Shown: positions 30,938 through 41,650 of the stretch, piece by piece | How the letters are laid out: each line of letters begins with the position of its first letter | Numbering within the stretch: the stretch's first letter is position 1 | Assembly: GCA_016234485.1 (NCBI GenBank) | Contig: JACRBL010000051.1 | Span: forward strand, 186,001 to 250,000 | Reading direction: 5' to 3' | DNA from: Chloroflexota bacterium | Lineage (GTDB): Bacteria; Chloroflexota; Anaerolineae; Anaerolineales; Villigracilaceae | Length of the DNA stretch: 64,000 nt | Made by a program: the position numbers and the translations under genes | Notes under the pieces: model-generated | Told to the model about the DNA's origin: nothing | The model's input: only the letters and a program-made list of their open reading frames with translations | The model's database searches: none

Positions 30938-32338
30938 CTAGAATTGGAAGTAGATGAAATCGGGGGAGGATGTGTTCAGGTAGGCCAGCATGGCGATAAC
31001 TGCACCCACATAATAAAGCGTGTGCCAGATCGAATCGGGGGTGAAGGTTTTGTCGAACGCCATTTTGACAAAGAGCGGCGCGGCGTAGAATCCAATCAGC
31101 GCGAGGGTGACAATGCCCATCACGATATGATCGAGCGAGCCGAGGAACGGTCCGTTGGCGAGGACAGATCCCAGCCAGCCCAGCGAGGGCGAGCGGAAGA
31201 TGGCGAAACTGATCACGATGAGCGTGAACATCACCGTCCACGCGAGGGCTTGCGAGAATTTGTTGGCGGGTTGCCACGCGCCGCCGAAGCCGAGCAGTTG
31301 ATAGAGGACGATCAACACGCCAAAATAAAGCCCCCAAACCACGTACGTCCAGCCCGCGCCATGCCACAGCCCGCTGAGGAACATGGTGACGAGAGGAGGG
31401 ATGGCGTCGGTGAGGCCGCGCGGCAGGTTGGCGCGCAGGAGGGCGCGTCGCAGGGGAAAGAAGACGTAGTCGCGCAGCCAGGTCGAGAGGGTGATGTGCC
31501 AGCGATTCCAGAAGTCGGTGGGGGTCAACGCGAGGTAGGGCAAGCGGAAGTTTTCGGAGGTGTCGAAGCCAAAGAGACGCGCCAGGGCGCGCGCCAAGTC
31601 GGTGTAGGCGGTGAAGTCCGCGAGGATTTGCAGGGTGAAGCCGAGCGTGGCCGCGAGGAGCAGGAAGCCCGTCGGTTCCTTGAGGTTGTAGACGCGGTCC
31701 ACGAAGACGCGCACGGTATCAGCGATGACGATCTTTTTGAAGAAGCCCATCACGAGCAGGGGCCAGGCCGAGTAAAAATATTCAGATTTCCAGGCGCGAT
31801 CCGATTGAATTTGCGGCAGGAGTTTTTGGGCGCGGTCTATGGGGCCGGCGTTGAGTTGGGGGAAGAATCCCACGAAGAGGGCAAAGCCGACCAGGTCACG
31901 CGTGGGTTCGAGGTCGCCGCGCGAAACGTCTATGATATAGGCGAGTTTTTTGAGGGTGTAGAAGGAAAGCCCCGCGGGCAGAAGCACGTTGACGAGCAAC
32001 GCGTCGGCCCGGATTCCGAGTCCCGAGAGCGCGGCGACGAGGCTTTCGCTGAAGAAGTTGTAATACTTAAACGTGGCGAGAATGCCCAGGTTGAGGAGCA
32101 GGCTCAAGGTCAAGGTGAGGCGGGAACGCTCCTTGTGGCGCGCAATGCCGAGGGCCAGTCCAAAATCGGCGAGGGTGGAGAGTCCAAGCAGGGCAGCGTA
32201 CCAGGGATGAATCCAGCCGTAGAAAAGGTAACTGGCCGCGAGCAGGATGATGTTTTGCCATTGTCTGCGGCGCGCCAGCCAGTAGAGGCCGAAGACGATG
32301 AGGAAGAATATCAGGAAGTCGTAACTGGTAAAGATCAT
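30938..32338 (-). CDS. MBOAT-family O-acyltransferase (AlgI/DltB-like)
   Basis: 466 residues with about ten membrane helices. MBOAT signatures: FTSYDFLIFFLIVFGLYWLA at the start, LLPAGLSFYTLKKLAYIIDV, FFPQLNAGPIDRAQKLLPQI, TDFWNRWHITLSTWLRDYVF, and the catalytic-histidine block MFLSGLWHGAGWTYVVWG. It would move acyl groups across the membrane to a sugar or lipid acceptor together with the SGNH partner. An extended -10 box lies about 34 nt upstream. Confidence 0.88.
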   Translation of the reverse strand: MIFTSYDFLIFFLIVFGLYWLARRRQWQNIILLAASYLFYGWIHPWYAALLGLSTLADFGLALGIARHKERSRLTLTLSLLLNLGILATFKYYNFFSESLVAALSGLGIRADALLVNVLLPAGLSFYTLKKLAYIIDVSRGDLEPTRDLVGFALFVGFFPQLNAGPIDRAQKLLPQIQSDRAWKSEYFYSAWPLLVMGFFKKIVIADTVRVFVDRVYNLKEPTGFLLLAATLGFTLQILADFTAYTDLARALARLFGFDTSENFRLPYLALTPTDFWNRWHITLSTWLRDYVFFPLRRALLRANLPRGLTDAIPPLVTMFLSGLWHGAGWTYVVWGLYFGVLIVLYQLLGFGGAWQPANKFSQALAWTVMFTLIVISFAIFRSPSLGWLGSVLANGPFLGSLDHIVMGIVTLALIGFYAAPLFVKMAFDKTFTPDSIWHTLYYVGAVIAMLAYLNTSSPDFIYFQF

Positions 32339-32371
32339 GGACTGTCCTCGCTGGGGATATGAAGCGCCCCG

Positions 32372-32380
32372 ATTTTATCA
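32372..32380 (-). promoter_or_regulatory. extended -10 promoter of the MBOAT-SGNH operon
   Basis: TGATAAAAT on the minus strand, the same nine bases as at 422 and 18208, here with a leader of roughly 28 nt. Confidence 0.55.
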
Positions 32381-32409
32381 TCAGTGATTCTCTACCGTGT
32401 ATTTGTTTT

Positions 32410-32515
32410 TGCGAGGGAGATCTCCCTGACGCCGCCCGCCACACTTGCACCGCGCTGCGTTTGGTGCAGTGCAGGTGGGGCAAGTGTCGCAGCGAACGCT
32501 CGCAATGACGTCTAG
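32410..32515. repeat. cluster of imperfect inverted repeats
   Basis: Outer arms TTGCGAGGG...CGCTCGCAATGACG belong to the same family as 16861-16946. Inner arms CACACTTGCACC / CAAGTGTCGC are different. Nothing else is visible in 32381-32553. Confidence 0.55.
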
Positions 32516-32553
32516 GGTAAGTAGCGATGGAAGTAATTTACAACCTTATGGCT

Positions 32554-33294
32554 TTAATTCTCTGGCGCTTCTTCTTCGTTGATCATCACCTTGAAGGCCT
32601 CGGCATATTTCAGTCCGTGATCTTTGGCTTCCTCGGCGGCCCACTCGCGCATCATCTTATCGGGTTTCCACTCGCCGAGTTGACTCTTGTGCTTTTTCAG
32701 CGCGCGCAACTTGACGTTCATCGTGGAGGCGATATCCACCCACGTATCCGACTTTTCCGTCCCGTGGACGTACACGCGCTTGACCTTGTGCGGTTCCAAC
32801 CCGACCTTGAGCAGATCGGTGAAAATGAGCCGAGTCTCCGCCGACGGGAAAACCGCGTAGAGCGCGGCCTGCGCGGCGGCGCGATGATCGGGATGGTTGA
32901 TGTAGCCGTTGCCATAGAACACGCCCTGCGGGTCGCCGATGACAACCGTATCGGGTTTGTACTGGCGGATGAGGCGCGTCAATTCCTTTCGCAACGCGAT
33001 GGTCGGTTCGAGCTCGCCATCAGGATAGCCGAGAAAGACGGTCTCTTTGATGCCGAGCGTTTTGTTGGCAGCTTTCTGTTCGCGTTCGCGCAATTTGGCG
33101 AGCGTGGGCTTGTATTCTTCGCCGTGTTCGGGTTTGTTCGATCCGGCGTCGCCGCTGGTGATGACGACCGAGACGATCTCACAACCCGCGAGCGCCCATT
33201 TGGCGAGCGTCCCCGCCACGGTAAATTCCTGGTCATCGGGGTGCGCGTGGATGGATAGGACGCGTTTGGGGATGTATTCTTTTTTCGTGTTCAT
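32554..33294 (-). CDS. PIG-L / LmbE-family deacetylase
   Basis: 246 residues. The zinc-binding motif AHPDDQEFTVAGTLAKW (HPDD near the N-terminus) and the later NHPDHRAAAQAALYAVFP define the family. It removes acetyl groups from N-acetylglucosaminyl lipids or thiol precursors; the substrate is not evident. The start codon overlaps the stop of the large HD-GYP gene (ATGA), so it is translationally coupled to the signalling operon. The function may be unrelated. Confidence 0.85.
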   Translation of the reverse strand: MNTKKEYIPKRVLSIHAHPDDQEFTVAGTLAKWALAGCEIVSVVITSGDAGSNKPEHGEEYKPTLAKLREREQKAANKTLGIKETVFLGYPDGELEPTIALRKELTRLIRQYKPDTVVIGDPQGVFYGNGYINHPDHRAAAQAALYAVFPSAETRLIFTDLLKVGLEPHKVKRVYVHGTEKSDTWVDIASTMNVKLRALKKHKSQLGEWKPDKMMREWAAEEAKDHGLKYAEAFKVMINEEEAPEN

Positions 33295-36200
33295 GCTCCC
33301 GATTGTAATTCAATCCCCCGCTCTTCATCGCTCAGACGAAGGAATATGTAGACCACATCAGGATCGAAGTGTTTGCCCGATTGTTCTTTGATGTAGTTGA
33401 GCGCCTTTTCCTTTGACCAGGCCAGGCGGTAGGGACGGTCGCTAGTCAGGGCGTCCCAGACATCCACCACAGCGAAGATGCGCGCCTCGAGGGGAATCTG
33501 CTCTCCGGCCAGCCCGCGCGGGTAACCTGTGCCGTCCCATTTTTCGTGGTGACTGTAGGGAATGTTAAGCGCAGGGCGTAAATACCCGATCGGTTCCAGC
33601 ATTTCGAGGGCCAAGGTGGGATGCTTTCGCATGATCTCCCATTCCTCTTCGGTGAGTTGATCAGGCTTGAGCAGAATGCGGTCGGGAATGCCCATCTTGC
33701 CGATATCATGCAGCAGCGCGCCGCGGCGGATGTGGACCAATTCCGCGGGGGAAGCGCCCATGATGCGCGTCAGCCTCAAGGTCAGGTCGGTGACGCGCAG
33801 GGTGTGGCCCTCGGTCTCCTTATCGCGCAAGTCCATCGCGTGCGACCAACCTTCGATGGTGGCGTCGTAGGCGTGAGTCAATTCTGCGTTTGCAGTTTCA
33901 AGGTTTTCGAATAATTCGGCGTTTTCGAGCGCGATAGCGGCCTGCCCGGCCAGGGTTTCAAAAAAATTGAACCACTCCTTGTTAGGCAGGGAAGGGATGC
34001 GTTGATAGACTTCCAACACGCCGATCGGCCGGTCTTTTGCCATGAGCGGAATGGCATAGGAGTTGGAAAATCCCTCCCGTTTCCAGAGTTTGTAAAACTC
34101 GGGCACGCGGCGGACAGCCGGCAGGTCGGCGCTGATCATCCGCTTTTCGGCCACGGCCATTCCCGCAAAACTTTTGCCAATCGGCACGAACACGATTTCG
34201 TCCACCGGCTTGGTGAAGCCTTGATAGGCCCCCAGGTGCAGGGTTTGCGTTTTGGGATCGAGCATGAGAACATCGGCGGCGCTGACTTCCAATTGCGAGA
34301 TGACCTGCGTGAGGATGGTCTGGAGGGTGGCTCTTCGGTCGAAATTGCTGGCGATCGCGACGTCAATCTGCCGCAAAGATTGAAGCCTTTCCAGGTGACG
34401 CCGCACATCTTCGTTTAGGCTCATGCGATGGAGGGCAGTGCCGGCCATTTCTGCCAGGGTTTCGAGCAGGCGGATATCCTCATGGTGAAAAACGCGCTGG
34501 CTGGGCGCGGTCACCGTCAAAACGCCCAGGATCGTCTCGCTGGTGCGGATCGGAACGCACACGCCTCCCCATCCAAGAGGAAGGAGCGGACGGGATTGTG
34601 GCAGCGCAAGCGGATCGCTCGCAAACTCAACAGAGTAATGAGACTCTCCTTCGGCGAACACGGTTCCCAAGATGCCTTCGCCAGATTGAATGGGACGTTC
34701 GGCGATTCCGGCCGGCCAGCCACGCGCAATCACCTGGTTCAACCATTGGGTTTCTGGGTTCCACAGGCTGATAGCCCCGTGGCGCGTATCGAACACGTTC
34801 AAAATTTCCTCGAGCATGATTGCCAACGCCTGTTCCTGGTTGGTGGAGGCTCTTAGGGTAATGGAGATACGGTTGACCGTCTCCAATTCTCGGACGCGTT
34901 GGCGCATCTCGGCTTCGACTTTTTTGCGCTCGGTGATATCTTGTTTAATGCCGATGAAATGGGTGATCTCGCCATTTTCGCCGAAGAGAGGAGTAATGGT
35001 CATCTCCTCGTTATAGAGGCTTCCATCCTTACGCTTGTTGATCATTTCGCCATGCCAAGCCTGCCCGGAGAGGATAATATCCCACATGGTTTTGTAAAAT
35101 TCCCTATCCTGCAAACCTGAATCGAGGATGCGCGGATTTTTGCCCAGGACTTCCTCCAGCGCAAATCCTGTCAGGTTGGAATAGGCTGAATTGGCCCACA
35201 GGATGGCACCCTGGCGATCTGTGATCACGATACTATTGACGGCGGCTTCGAGCGCGGCGCTTTGCAGGCGCAGGGAGGCTTCGGCCTGTTTGCGCTCGGA
35301 AATATCGCGCACCACCACCAGCAGGACTACCTCGCCGTTGATGGTTTCCACCCGCCCGCTGATCTCGATGGGAAATACCTCGCCGTTTGCGCGGCGGTTG
35401 ACGGTTTCCATGGGTTTGGATACCAGCCCGTTATCTACGGTGACGATCTGCTGGCCTTGGGGAACGAGATCCTCCACAGTTTTAGCGAGAAACTCGGCGC
35501 GGCTGTACCCATAGATATCGCAGGCGCGCTGGTTGACTGCCAGGATCCGGCCGTCAATCGACTCGACGAAAATGGCGTCTTGCACGCCGTCGAAGATGTG
35601 GCGGTAGCGCGCCTCGCTCTCGCGCAGGGCATCCGCGGCCTGTTTGCGTTCGGTGATATTCACCGAAGTGCCTTCGAAATATAGCAGGGTTCCGTGTTCG
35701 TCGCGCACAGTATGCGCGTTCTCTGAAATCCAGATTGTGCTTCCGTCTTTGCAATACATTTCGGAAACGAAATTCGAGACTGCGCCGTATGTTGCCATCA
35801 GCCTTTTGAACTCTGCGCGCCGCCCCGGCTCGACATAAAAGCGAGCGTTGATATCGTTGACGCTGGCGATCATCTCTGCGGGCGAATCGAATCCAAACAT
35901 GCGCGCCGCAGACGGATTAACGCTGATGATTTTTCCATCGGGGGTAGTCTGATGGATGCCTTCCGTCGCATTCTCAAAGATACTGCGGTACTTCTGTTCG
36001 GCGCGTTTAAGCGCTTCCTCCGCCTGCTTGCGCTCGGTGACGTCCGTTAGGAAACCTTCGTAATAAAGAAATCTGCCTTCCTCGTCCATTACAGCGCGGG
36101 CATTTGTGGATACCCAGATAAAACTTCCATCTTTGCGGCGATTTTGATTAACAAACTCGCGCACTTCCCCATGTTCGTTCATCTGACGAATAAACTCGAC

Positions 36201-38309
36201 CCGGTCAGCAGGGTCTGCATAGACTTGACTTCCAATGTCGGTTACGCTGTTTTCCATTTCTTCGGGCGAGGCGTAACCGTTGATGCGCGCCATCGTTGGG
36301 TTAACTTTGAGAAAGCGTCCCTGCCGCGTGGTTTGAAAGAAACCCACCGGCGCGTTTTCGAGAATCGAGCGGTAATTGGCTTCGGCAATACGCTGGGCTT
36401 CCTCCGCGCGCTTACGCTCGGTGACATCCTGCGCAACAATCAGCGCCGCGTCGAATTCGTCCATTCGCAGGGTATGGGAAGTAATTTCAACGTCAATGAC
36501 GGTTCCGTCTTTGAGGCGATGTCGCCACTCTCCCGCATGTAGCAGGCTTGGCCGCTGCTTGGCAAGGTGTTTCATCAACTGCGGCACATCTTCCGCCGGG
36601 CGGATGTCGGCAATCGTCATACGCAGGAATTCTGCGCGCGTGTACCCGTATTTTGCCACCGCCGAATCGTTGACAGCCAGAAAGGCGAGCGTCTTCAAAT
36701 CATAGGCCCACATGGGGTGTGGGTTATTCTCGAACAGGAAACGATATTTCTCTTCACTCTTATGGAGTTCATCTTCGGCACGCTTACGCTCGGTGATATC
36801 GCGCGCCATGCCGCGCACGATCGGCTGCGCGACTCCTTCGGTGCGGATGGTGTTCTGGTATTCCCACACGCGCCGCTCGCCGCCTTTGGTTTGTATGTTC
36901 AGAAGCCCCGAGGCAGAGCCATTGCGCTTGAGGCGGTTGATGTAATATTTAAAATGGCTGCGTACTTCAGGTACCAGGTGATCGCGCAGGTTACTGCCGA
37001 TCAATTCGTTCAATTCGTAACCGAGCATGCGCGCCGAGGCTGGGTTAGCAGATAGGATCATGCCCTCGAGATCGTGCGTGCAGATCAAGTCCTGGCTGTT
37101 TTCCACCAGGTCTCGGTAGCGGTCCTCGCTCTCGCGCAGGATTTCCTCTGCCTGCTTTCGCTCAGTAACATCGCGTACGATGGCAGTATATAGTTTTTTC
37201 CCGCCGAGTTCCTGTCGTGAAATGGAGACTTCGCTCGGAAACGCCTCCCCATTGGCGCGCAGGCAGACGAGCGCCAGAGCCGGGGCTTCCATGTTGCGCG
37301 TGGTGGAATTGGAATGCCCGAAAGCCTGGACGGATTCCTTGTGTCGGTCCCGATAGTATTCCGGGATGAAGCGGTCGAGTGTCCCGCCAACGGCATCGCT
37401 GGCGGGACATCCGAACATCTGCTCAGCCGCGGGATTGAAGATGACGACGCACTGTTCCTCATCGATGGTAATGATGGCGTCCATTGCCGAGTTGAAAATG
37501 CCAGCCAACTGTGCCTGACTGTCTCGAAGGGATTCCTCCGCCAATCTGCGCTCGGTGATATTGCGCGAGACGATCAAAATGGTGTTCGCCTGACCGTTTT
37601 GATCCTTGTTCGGTACTAGCCATGTTCCCAGCCAGATCGTTTTACCACGGAAGATCGAAGGCGCCTCAATGTAGGCGAGTTGTCCGCTTTCAAAAACTTT
37701 CTGAAGGTTTGCCTGCTGACGGCTGGCAATCTCGGGGGGGAAAATTTCAGTCAGTTGTTTAGCGAGCAATTCTTCGGGCGAGACCCCAACCTGAAGGGCG
37801 GCAAATGTGTTTATATACTCGACCTGCCACTGACGGTTGACCACAATGATCATATCCTGTGCGGCTTCAGCCAGGATGCGGTAGCGCTCCTCGCTAGCGC
37901 GCAGAAGTTCATGAGCGCGGTGTTCATTGTCGCGAAGCTTTTTATCTTCCAGCGCGTGCGTCACTGCCTGCCCCAGCCGTGCCATGCGGTCTTTGAGCAA
38001 ATAATCCGCCGCGCCATCCCTCATCGCCTGCACAGCGATATCCTCACCGACGGTGCCGGAAACAAGGATGAATGGAATATCCAGCCCGCGTTCCCGCATC
38101 AGTTTCAGGGCGCGCACGCCGTCGAATTGCGGCAGGTGGTAATCGGCCAGAATCAGGTCGAGGCTTGAGTTGAGCGCGGCTAGGTAGTCTGCTTCGCTGT
38201 CCACTCGCTTCCAATCCAGTTCGAACCCGGCAGCGCGCAATTCGGCCAGCATCAATTCCGCGTCGGAGGGACGATCTTCGAGAAGGAGGAGATGTAAAAG
38301 GTTAGTCAT
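33291..38309 (-). CDS. giant sensory HD-GYP protein: REC - 8 PAS - 2 GAF - HD-GYP
   Basis: 1672 residues from the ATG at 38309 (the frame stays open 11 codons further). Receiver domain at 3-120 (LLLEDRPSDAEL, phosphoacceptor in LDLILADYHL, conserved Thr/Ser and Lys in VSGTVGED...YLLKDR). Then eight PAS/PAC modules, each ending in a TERK-type linker (ITERRLAEES, VTERKQAEEI and so on), two GAF domains (about 1150-1300 and 1310-1465), and an HD-GYP domain (about 1480-1660) with LHDIGKMGIPD and GTGYPRG intact. The catalytic part should degrade c-di-GMP under phospho-transfer and several ligand or redox inputs. Its neighbour upstream is a stand-alone receiver protein. Confidence 0.85.
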   Translation of the reverse strand: MTNLLHLLLLEDRPSDAELMLAELRAAGFELDWKRVDSEADYLAALNSSLDLILADYHLPQFDGVRALKLMRERGLDIPFILVSGTVGEDIAVQAMRDGAADYLLKDRMARLGQAVTHALEDKKLRDNEHRAHELLRASEERYRILAEAAQDMIIVVNRQWQVEYINTFAALQVGVSPEELLAKQLTEIFPPEIASRQQANLQKVFESGQLAYIEAPSIFRGKTIWLGTWLVPNKDQNGQANTILIVSRNITERRLAEESLRDSQAQLAGIFNSAMDAIITIDEEQCVVIFNPAAEQMFGCPASDAVGGTLDRFIPEYYRDRHKESVQAFGHSNSTTRNMEAPALALVCLRANGEAFPSEVSISRQELGGKKLYTAIVRDVTERKQAEEILRESEDRYRDLVENSQDLICTHDLEGMILSANPASARMLGYELNELIGSNLRDHLVPEVRSHFKYYINRLKRNGSASGLLNIQTKGGERRVWEYQNTIRTEGVAQPIVRGMARDITERKRAEDELHKSEEKYRFLFENNPHPMWAYDLKTLAFLAVNDSAVAKYGYTRAEFLRMTIADIRPAEDVPQLMKHLAKQRPSLLHAGEWRHRLKDGTVIDVEITSHTLRMDEFDAALIVAQDVTERKRAEEAQRIAEANYRSILENAPVGFFQTTRQGRFLKVNPTMARINGYASPEEMENSVTDIGSQVYADPADRVEFIRQMNEHGEVREFVNQNRRKDGSFIWVSTNARAVMDEEGRFLYYEGFLTDVTERKQAEEALKRAEQKYRSIFENATEGIHQTTPDGKIISVNPSAARMFGFDSPAEMIASVNDINARFYVEPGRRAEFKRLMATYGAVSNFVSEMYCKDGSTIWISENAHTVRDEHGTLLYFEGTSVNITERKQAADALRESEARYRHIFDGVQDAIFVESIDGRILAVNQRACDIYGYSRAEFLAKTVEDLVPQGQQIVTVDNGLVSKPMETVNRRANGEVFPIEISGRVETINGEVVLLVVVRDISERKQAEASLRLQSAALEAAVNSIVITDRQGAILWANSAYSNLTGFALEEVLGKNPRILDSGLQDREFYKTMWDIILSGQAWHGEMINKRKDGSLYNEEMTITPLFGENGEITHFIGIKQDITERKKVEAEMRQRVRELETVNRISITLRASTNQEQALAIMLEEILNVFDTRHGAISLWNPETQWLNQVIARGWPAGIAERPIQSGEGILGTVFAEGESHYSVEFASDPLALPQSRPLLPLGWGGVCVPIRTSETILGVLTVTAPSQRVFHHEDIRLLETLAEMAGTALHRMSLNEDVRRHLERLQSLRQIDVAIASNFDRRATLQTILTQVISQLEVSAADVLMLDPKTQTLHLGAYQGFTKPVDEIVFVPIGKSFAGMAVAEKRMISADLPAVRRVPEFYKLWKREGFSNSYAIPLMAKDRPIGVLEVYQRIPSLPNKEWFNFFETLAGQAAIALENAELFENLETANAELTHAYDATIEGWSHAMDLRDKETEGHTLRVTDLTLRLTRIMGASPAELVHIRRGALLHDIGKMGIPDRILLKPDQLTEEEWEIMRKHPTLALEMLEPIGYLRPALNIPYSHHEKWDGTGYPRGLAGEQIPLEARIFAVVDVWDALTSDRPYRLAWSKEKALNYIKEQSGKHFDPDVVYIFLRLSDEERGIELQSGA

Positions 38310-38348
38310 GGGTAAAAACCTGCATTGAAGCCAATTCCACAATAAAGA

Positions 38349-38795
38349 TCAGGCCGTTGGCGGCTGGTTTAACAGGGCCCAGTACAATCCCAGCAGACAC
38401 ACGGCTTCGGTGAACTGGTCGAAATCCACCGGCTTGACGATATAACTATTGACGCCCAGTTCGTAACTCTCAACGATGTCGCGTTCTTCGCGTGAAGAAG
38501 TCATCACCACAACGGGAATGGCGCGTGTGCGCTCGTCGCCTTTGATGCGCTTCAGCACTTCCAGGCCGTCCACTTTTGGAAGCTTCAAGTCGAGCAGGAT
38601 CACCTTCGGCGCCTTGTTCGTATCGCGCCCGGTGTACGCGCCGCTTGCGAAGAGAAAGTCCAGCGCTTCCGCCCCGTCATGCAGCCACTTGATGCGGTTG
38701 GTTAGATTGTTGTTCTGAAATGCGAGGATGGTCAACTCGGCATCGTTCGGATTATCCTCCACCAATAGAATTTCAACTATATTTTCGCTCATCAT
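38349..38795 (-). CDS. single-domain response regulator (Rcp1/CheY-like)
   Basis: 148 residues. The receiver domain is complete: [16 protein letters not shown] (acidic pocket), [17 protein letters not shown] (phospho-Asp), [12 protein letters not shown], and [14 protein letters not shown] (Lys). The long loop with [14 protein letters not shown] is typical of phytochrome-associated Rcp1 regulators. AAGGAG lies 5 nt before the first of two adjacent ATGs. The gene starts inside the last 23 nt of the histidine kinase gene, so this kinase is its likely phosphodonor. Confidence 0.88.
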   Translation of the reverse strand: MMSENIVEILLVEDNPNDAELTILAFQNNNLTNRIKWLHDGAEALDFLFASGAYTGRDTNKAPKVILLDLKLPKVDGLEVLKRIKGDERTRAIPVVVMTSSREERDIVESYELGVNSYIVKPVDFDQFTEAVCLLGLYWALLNQPPTA

Positions 38796-41634
38796 ATTTA
38801 CTCCTTGCCATTGTAAAGGAAAACGCCGCGCCCTTGTCTATTTCGGCTTCTGCCCAAACGCGCCCGCCGTGACGATGCACGATGCGCTGGACAATTGCCA
38901 AGCCGACGCCGGTGCCTTCGTATTCATCGGCGCGATGCAGGCGCTGGAACACACCGAAGAGTTTATCCACATAGCGCATGTCGAAACCTGCGCCGTTGTC
39001 TTTCACAAAATAAACGGTCTCGCCATTCACTTTTTCGCAACCGACTTCGATGCTTGCCGCCTCGCGCGTGCGCGTGAATTTGAGCGCGTTCGAGAGCAGG
39101 TTGACAAAGACCTGCTTGAGCAGGAGTGGGTCCGCCTGGCACTCGCGTAATTCACCTATTTTGAATTTCACCTGCCTGCCATCGTATTCCGCGCGCAATT
39201 CCTCCAGTATGCGGCTGACGATCGCCAGCGGGGAGACCTTTTCCTTTGTCAGCGCCTGCCTACCAAGTCGCGAGAATGCAAGCAGGTCGTCTACCAGTTG
39301 ACCCATATAGCGCGCGTTATCGCGTACGAGGTCAAAGTAGCGGATGCCTTCAGGGTCGAGGCTTTTCGTATGCTTTTCGAGCAGGATGCGCGAGAAACCG
39401 TCAATTGCGCGCAGGGGCGCGCGCAGATCGTGGGAAACAGAGTAGGAAAAGGCTTCAAGTTCCTTATTGGCGGCTTCCAGATCGGCAGTGCGATCCGCCA
39501 CACGCTGTTCCAGTTTAAAGTTGAGGCGACGAATCTCGCTCTCTGCCAGTTTTCGTTCCTTGAGTTCGCTTTGCGCCTGCTCATACAACCGCGCATTTTC
39601 CAGCGCGATGGCCGCCTGATTGGAGAACGTCTGCAGGCGGTCGGGATGTTGCGCCGTATAGAAACCGGGCATTTCGTGGCCCACATTAAGAAAGCCGAGG
39701 ATACGGTCTCCGGTATAAATGGGTACGCCCACATAGGAACGAATCCAATCGTGGCCGGGGACAGACGACCAGCGCGGGTCATTGGCTGTGTCTGGGATTA
39801 CAAGCGGCTGAAGACTCTTTGCCATTTCTTTGAATGTTTGCAATCTATCTAGCGGCATGGCATAATCTTGCGGCTGTTCCTCCATATTAAGGGTCCAAAG
39901 GTTTCGTTGCCTTGCGATGTGCGTGACGCCATTTTCGACAATGGTAACGTTCGCGGTCTGATAAGGAATAACCCGTTCGATGTTTTCCAGGATGCGATCC
40001 AGCAAGCCTTCAAAATCCATGGAACTATTGAAGATCAGGGCTGTGTCGCGCAGGGACTCTGCCAGAATGCGCTGTTCGCGTTCTGCAATCTCCGCTCGTT
40101 TGCGTTCGGTGATATCCTGCGCCGTACCAAGAGCTCGAATGGGTTTGCCGGCTTCGTCAAACAAGATCTCACCGTCGCCGCGAATGATTCGCACACTGCC
40201 ATCCCGAATAACGACGCGTACTTCCACTGCTCCCCGCTTTTCCCCCTGAATGGCCGCTGTGATCCAGCCTCCCATCATCTCCCTGTCTTCTGGATGGATC
40301 AGGGTGATGAGGGAATCCTGCGCGGGGACAAAGGTCTGCGGCGAGACATCATAGATGCGATACATTTCATTGGACCAATCCACCTTGCCGGTCCCCAGAT
40401 CCGCTTGCCAACTGCCGATGTGGGCGATGCGTTGCGCCTCGGATAGGATATGCTCCTTCTCGCGCAGGGAAGCAGTGCGTTCCTCCACCATTTGCTCCAG
40501 TTGCACGGCGTGATTGCGCAACTGCTCATCTTTCTCCGCCAGAGAGGCGGTCATACGATTGAACTCGCGCGCCAGTTGGCCCAGTTCGTCGCTGGATGTT
40601 TCGGGCAGGCGTGTGTCGAATTCGCCTTGCCCAAAGCGCGCCACGCCCTCCTGCAAGGCCCGAATTGGGCGGGTAATGCCGCGCGCCAGCCAGTAGGCCA
40701 GAGCCGAAGCAATGATTAGTATGAGTCCGCTGACTGCCAGGATCGTGCCACCCAAAGCGTTCGCGGGGGCGAGCGCTTCCGCCTGGTCTATTTTTACGAT
40801 CAGGCACAGTTCCCGTTCAGGAAGCCAGCGGTACACAATCAGAGCCGAAACCCCGCGATAGTCCGGCGCGGAGGTCACGCCGCTGGAGCGTTCCAGACAA
40901 CGATTGACCGCCTCGGTATGCACGCCGCGTTGAAGCACGGCGGGATCTTCGATCAAACGCGGCTGGGTAACGAACAGGTTGGAGGTGTTCACCAAAAAGG
41001 CTTCATCGCTGTGGTGCAAACCCGTATGCCGCGAAATGATAGCGTTCATTTCCTCCAGGTCGATGCGCGCGGCTAATACCGCCAGAAGGCGTCCGTCATC
41101 CGTTCGGATCGGAGCGGAAGCCGTCATCGCGGGTCTCTGGAGCGCGATCGAATAATACACATTCTGAACGTACAAGCCATTCCTGCCGTTTGAAAAAAAA
41201 GGAAGGTTTTCCTTGAATTTGCCCTCCTCGGCGGGGTCCGTCGAAACCAAAACCTTGCCCGTGACAGGGTCGAGCGCTAGTATTTCCAGGAATACCCCCT
41301 GCGGCTGGACATAGGGCATAAAGTCTGTCACCAGGTGATCACGCGCGCGGCGGGCTTCTTCGGAGCCAGGCTCGGCGGAAACCAGAGTTGCCGCCTCGTC
41401 TATCAAGTGAGGCATGGCGGCCAGCGCCGCGACATTAATCTGTCGTTCCTCCACCCAGGCATTCATGGCTGTCTGCTTCTCGAGCGCGGTCGAAAGCAAG
41501 CCGGATACGGTGGCGTTTTGCAGGGCAGAGCGGACATTAACATACACCATCACGCCAAAACTGGCAACCAGCGTGGCGGCGAACAGGACAAATACCAGCG
41601 TCAATTTCGGAATGATGCTCAGGCGCAATTTCAT
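38773..41634 (-). CDS. hybrid-input sensor histidine kinase (Cache-HAMP-PAS-GAF-HisKA)
   Basis: 953 residues from the ATG at 41634. TM1 (about 8-30), a large extracytoplasmic Cache-type sensor (about 35-285), TM2 (about 295-318), HAMP (about 320-372), PAS (about 400-520), GAF (about 530-690), coiled coil, HisKA with [19 protein letters not shown] (phospho-His), HATPase with [18 protein letters not shown] and GTGVGLAIV. The HisKA type matches phytochrome-like kinases that partner Rcp1-type regulators, as encoded immediately downstream. The gene follows a substrate-binding lipoprotein and a DUF3068-like protein, which may feed the periplasmic sensor. Confidence 0.88.
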   Translation of the reverse strand: MKLRLSIIPKLTLVFVLFAATLVASFGVMVYVNVRSALQNATVSGLLSTALEKQTAMNAWVEERQINVAALAAMPHLIDEAATLVSAEPGSEEARRARDHLVTDFMPYVQPQGVFLEILALDPVTGKVLVSTDPAEEGKFKENLPFFSNGRNGLYVQNVYYSIALQRPAMTASAPIRTDDGRLLAVLAARIDLEEMNAIISRHTGLHHSDEAFLVNTSNLFVTQPRLIEDPAVLQRGVHTEAVNRCLERSSGVTSAPDYRGVSALIVYRWLPERELCLIVKIDQAEALAPANALGGTILAVSGLILIIASALAYWLARGITRPIRALQEGVARFGQGEFDTRLPETSSDELGQLAREFNRMTASLAEKDEQLRNHAVQLEQMVEERTASLREKEHILSEAQRIAHIGSWQADLGTGKVDWSNEMYRIYDVSPQTFVPAQDSLITLIHPEDREMMGGWITAAIQGEKRGAVEVRVVIRDGSVRIIRGDGEILFDEAGKPIRALGTAQDITERKRAEIAEREQRILAESLRDTALIFNSSMDFEGLLDRILENIERVIPYQTANVTIVENGVTHIARQRNLWTLNMEEQPQDYAMPLDRLQTFKEMAKSLQPLVIPDTANDPRWSSVPGHDWIRSYVGVPIYTGDRILGFLNVGHEMPGFYTAQHPDRLQTFSNQAAIALENARLYEQAQSELKERKLAESEIRRLNFKLEQRVADRTADLEAANKELEAFSYSVSHDLRAPLRAIDGFSRILLEKHTKSLDPEGIRYFDLVRDNARYMGQLVDDLLAFSRLGRQALTKEKVSPLAIVSRILEELRAEYDGRQVKFKIGELRECQADPLLLKQVFVNLLSNALKFTRTREAASIEVGCEKVNGETVYFVKDNGAGFDMRYVDKLFGVFQRLHRADEYEGTGVGLAIVQRIVHRHGGRVWAEAEIDKGAAFSFTMARSKYDERKYS

Positions 41635-41650
41635 AGGTTCTCTGAATCCG

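Noticed and set aside
30944..32362. 472-codon plus-strand open frame opposite the MBOAT gene
   Set aside because: It is rich in Glu/Gly/Arg and has no domain. The opposite strand encodes a clear MBOAT protein; this is an antisense shadow of a GC-rich gene.
33300..33310. Leaderless promoter (TACAAT) before the PIG-L gene
   Set aside because: It lies in the last codons of the HD-GYP gene, and the ATGA overlap already explains expression by coupling.
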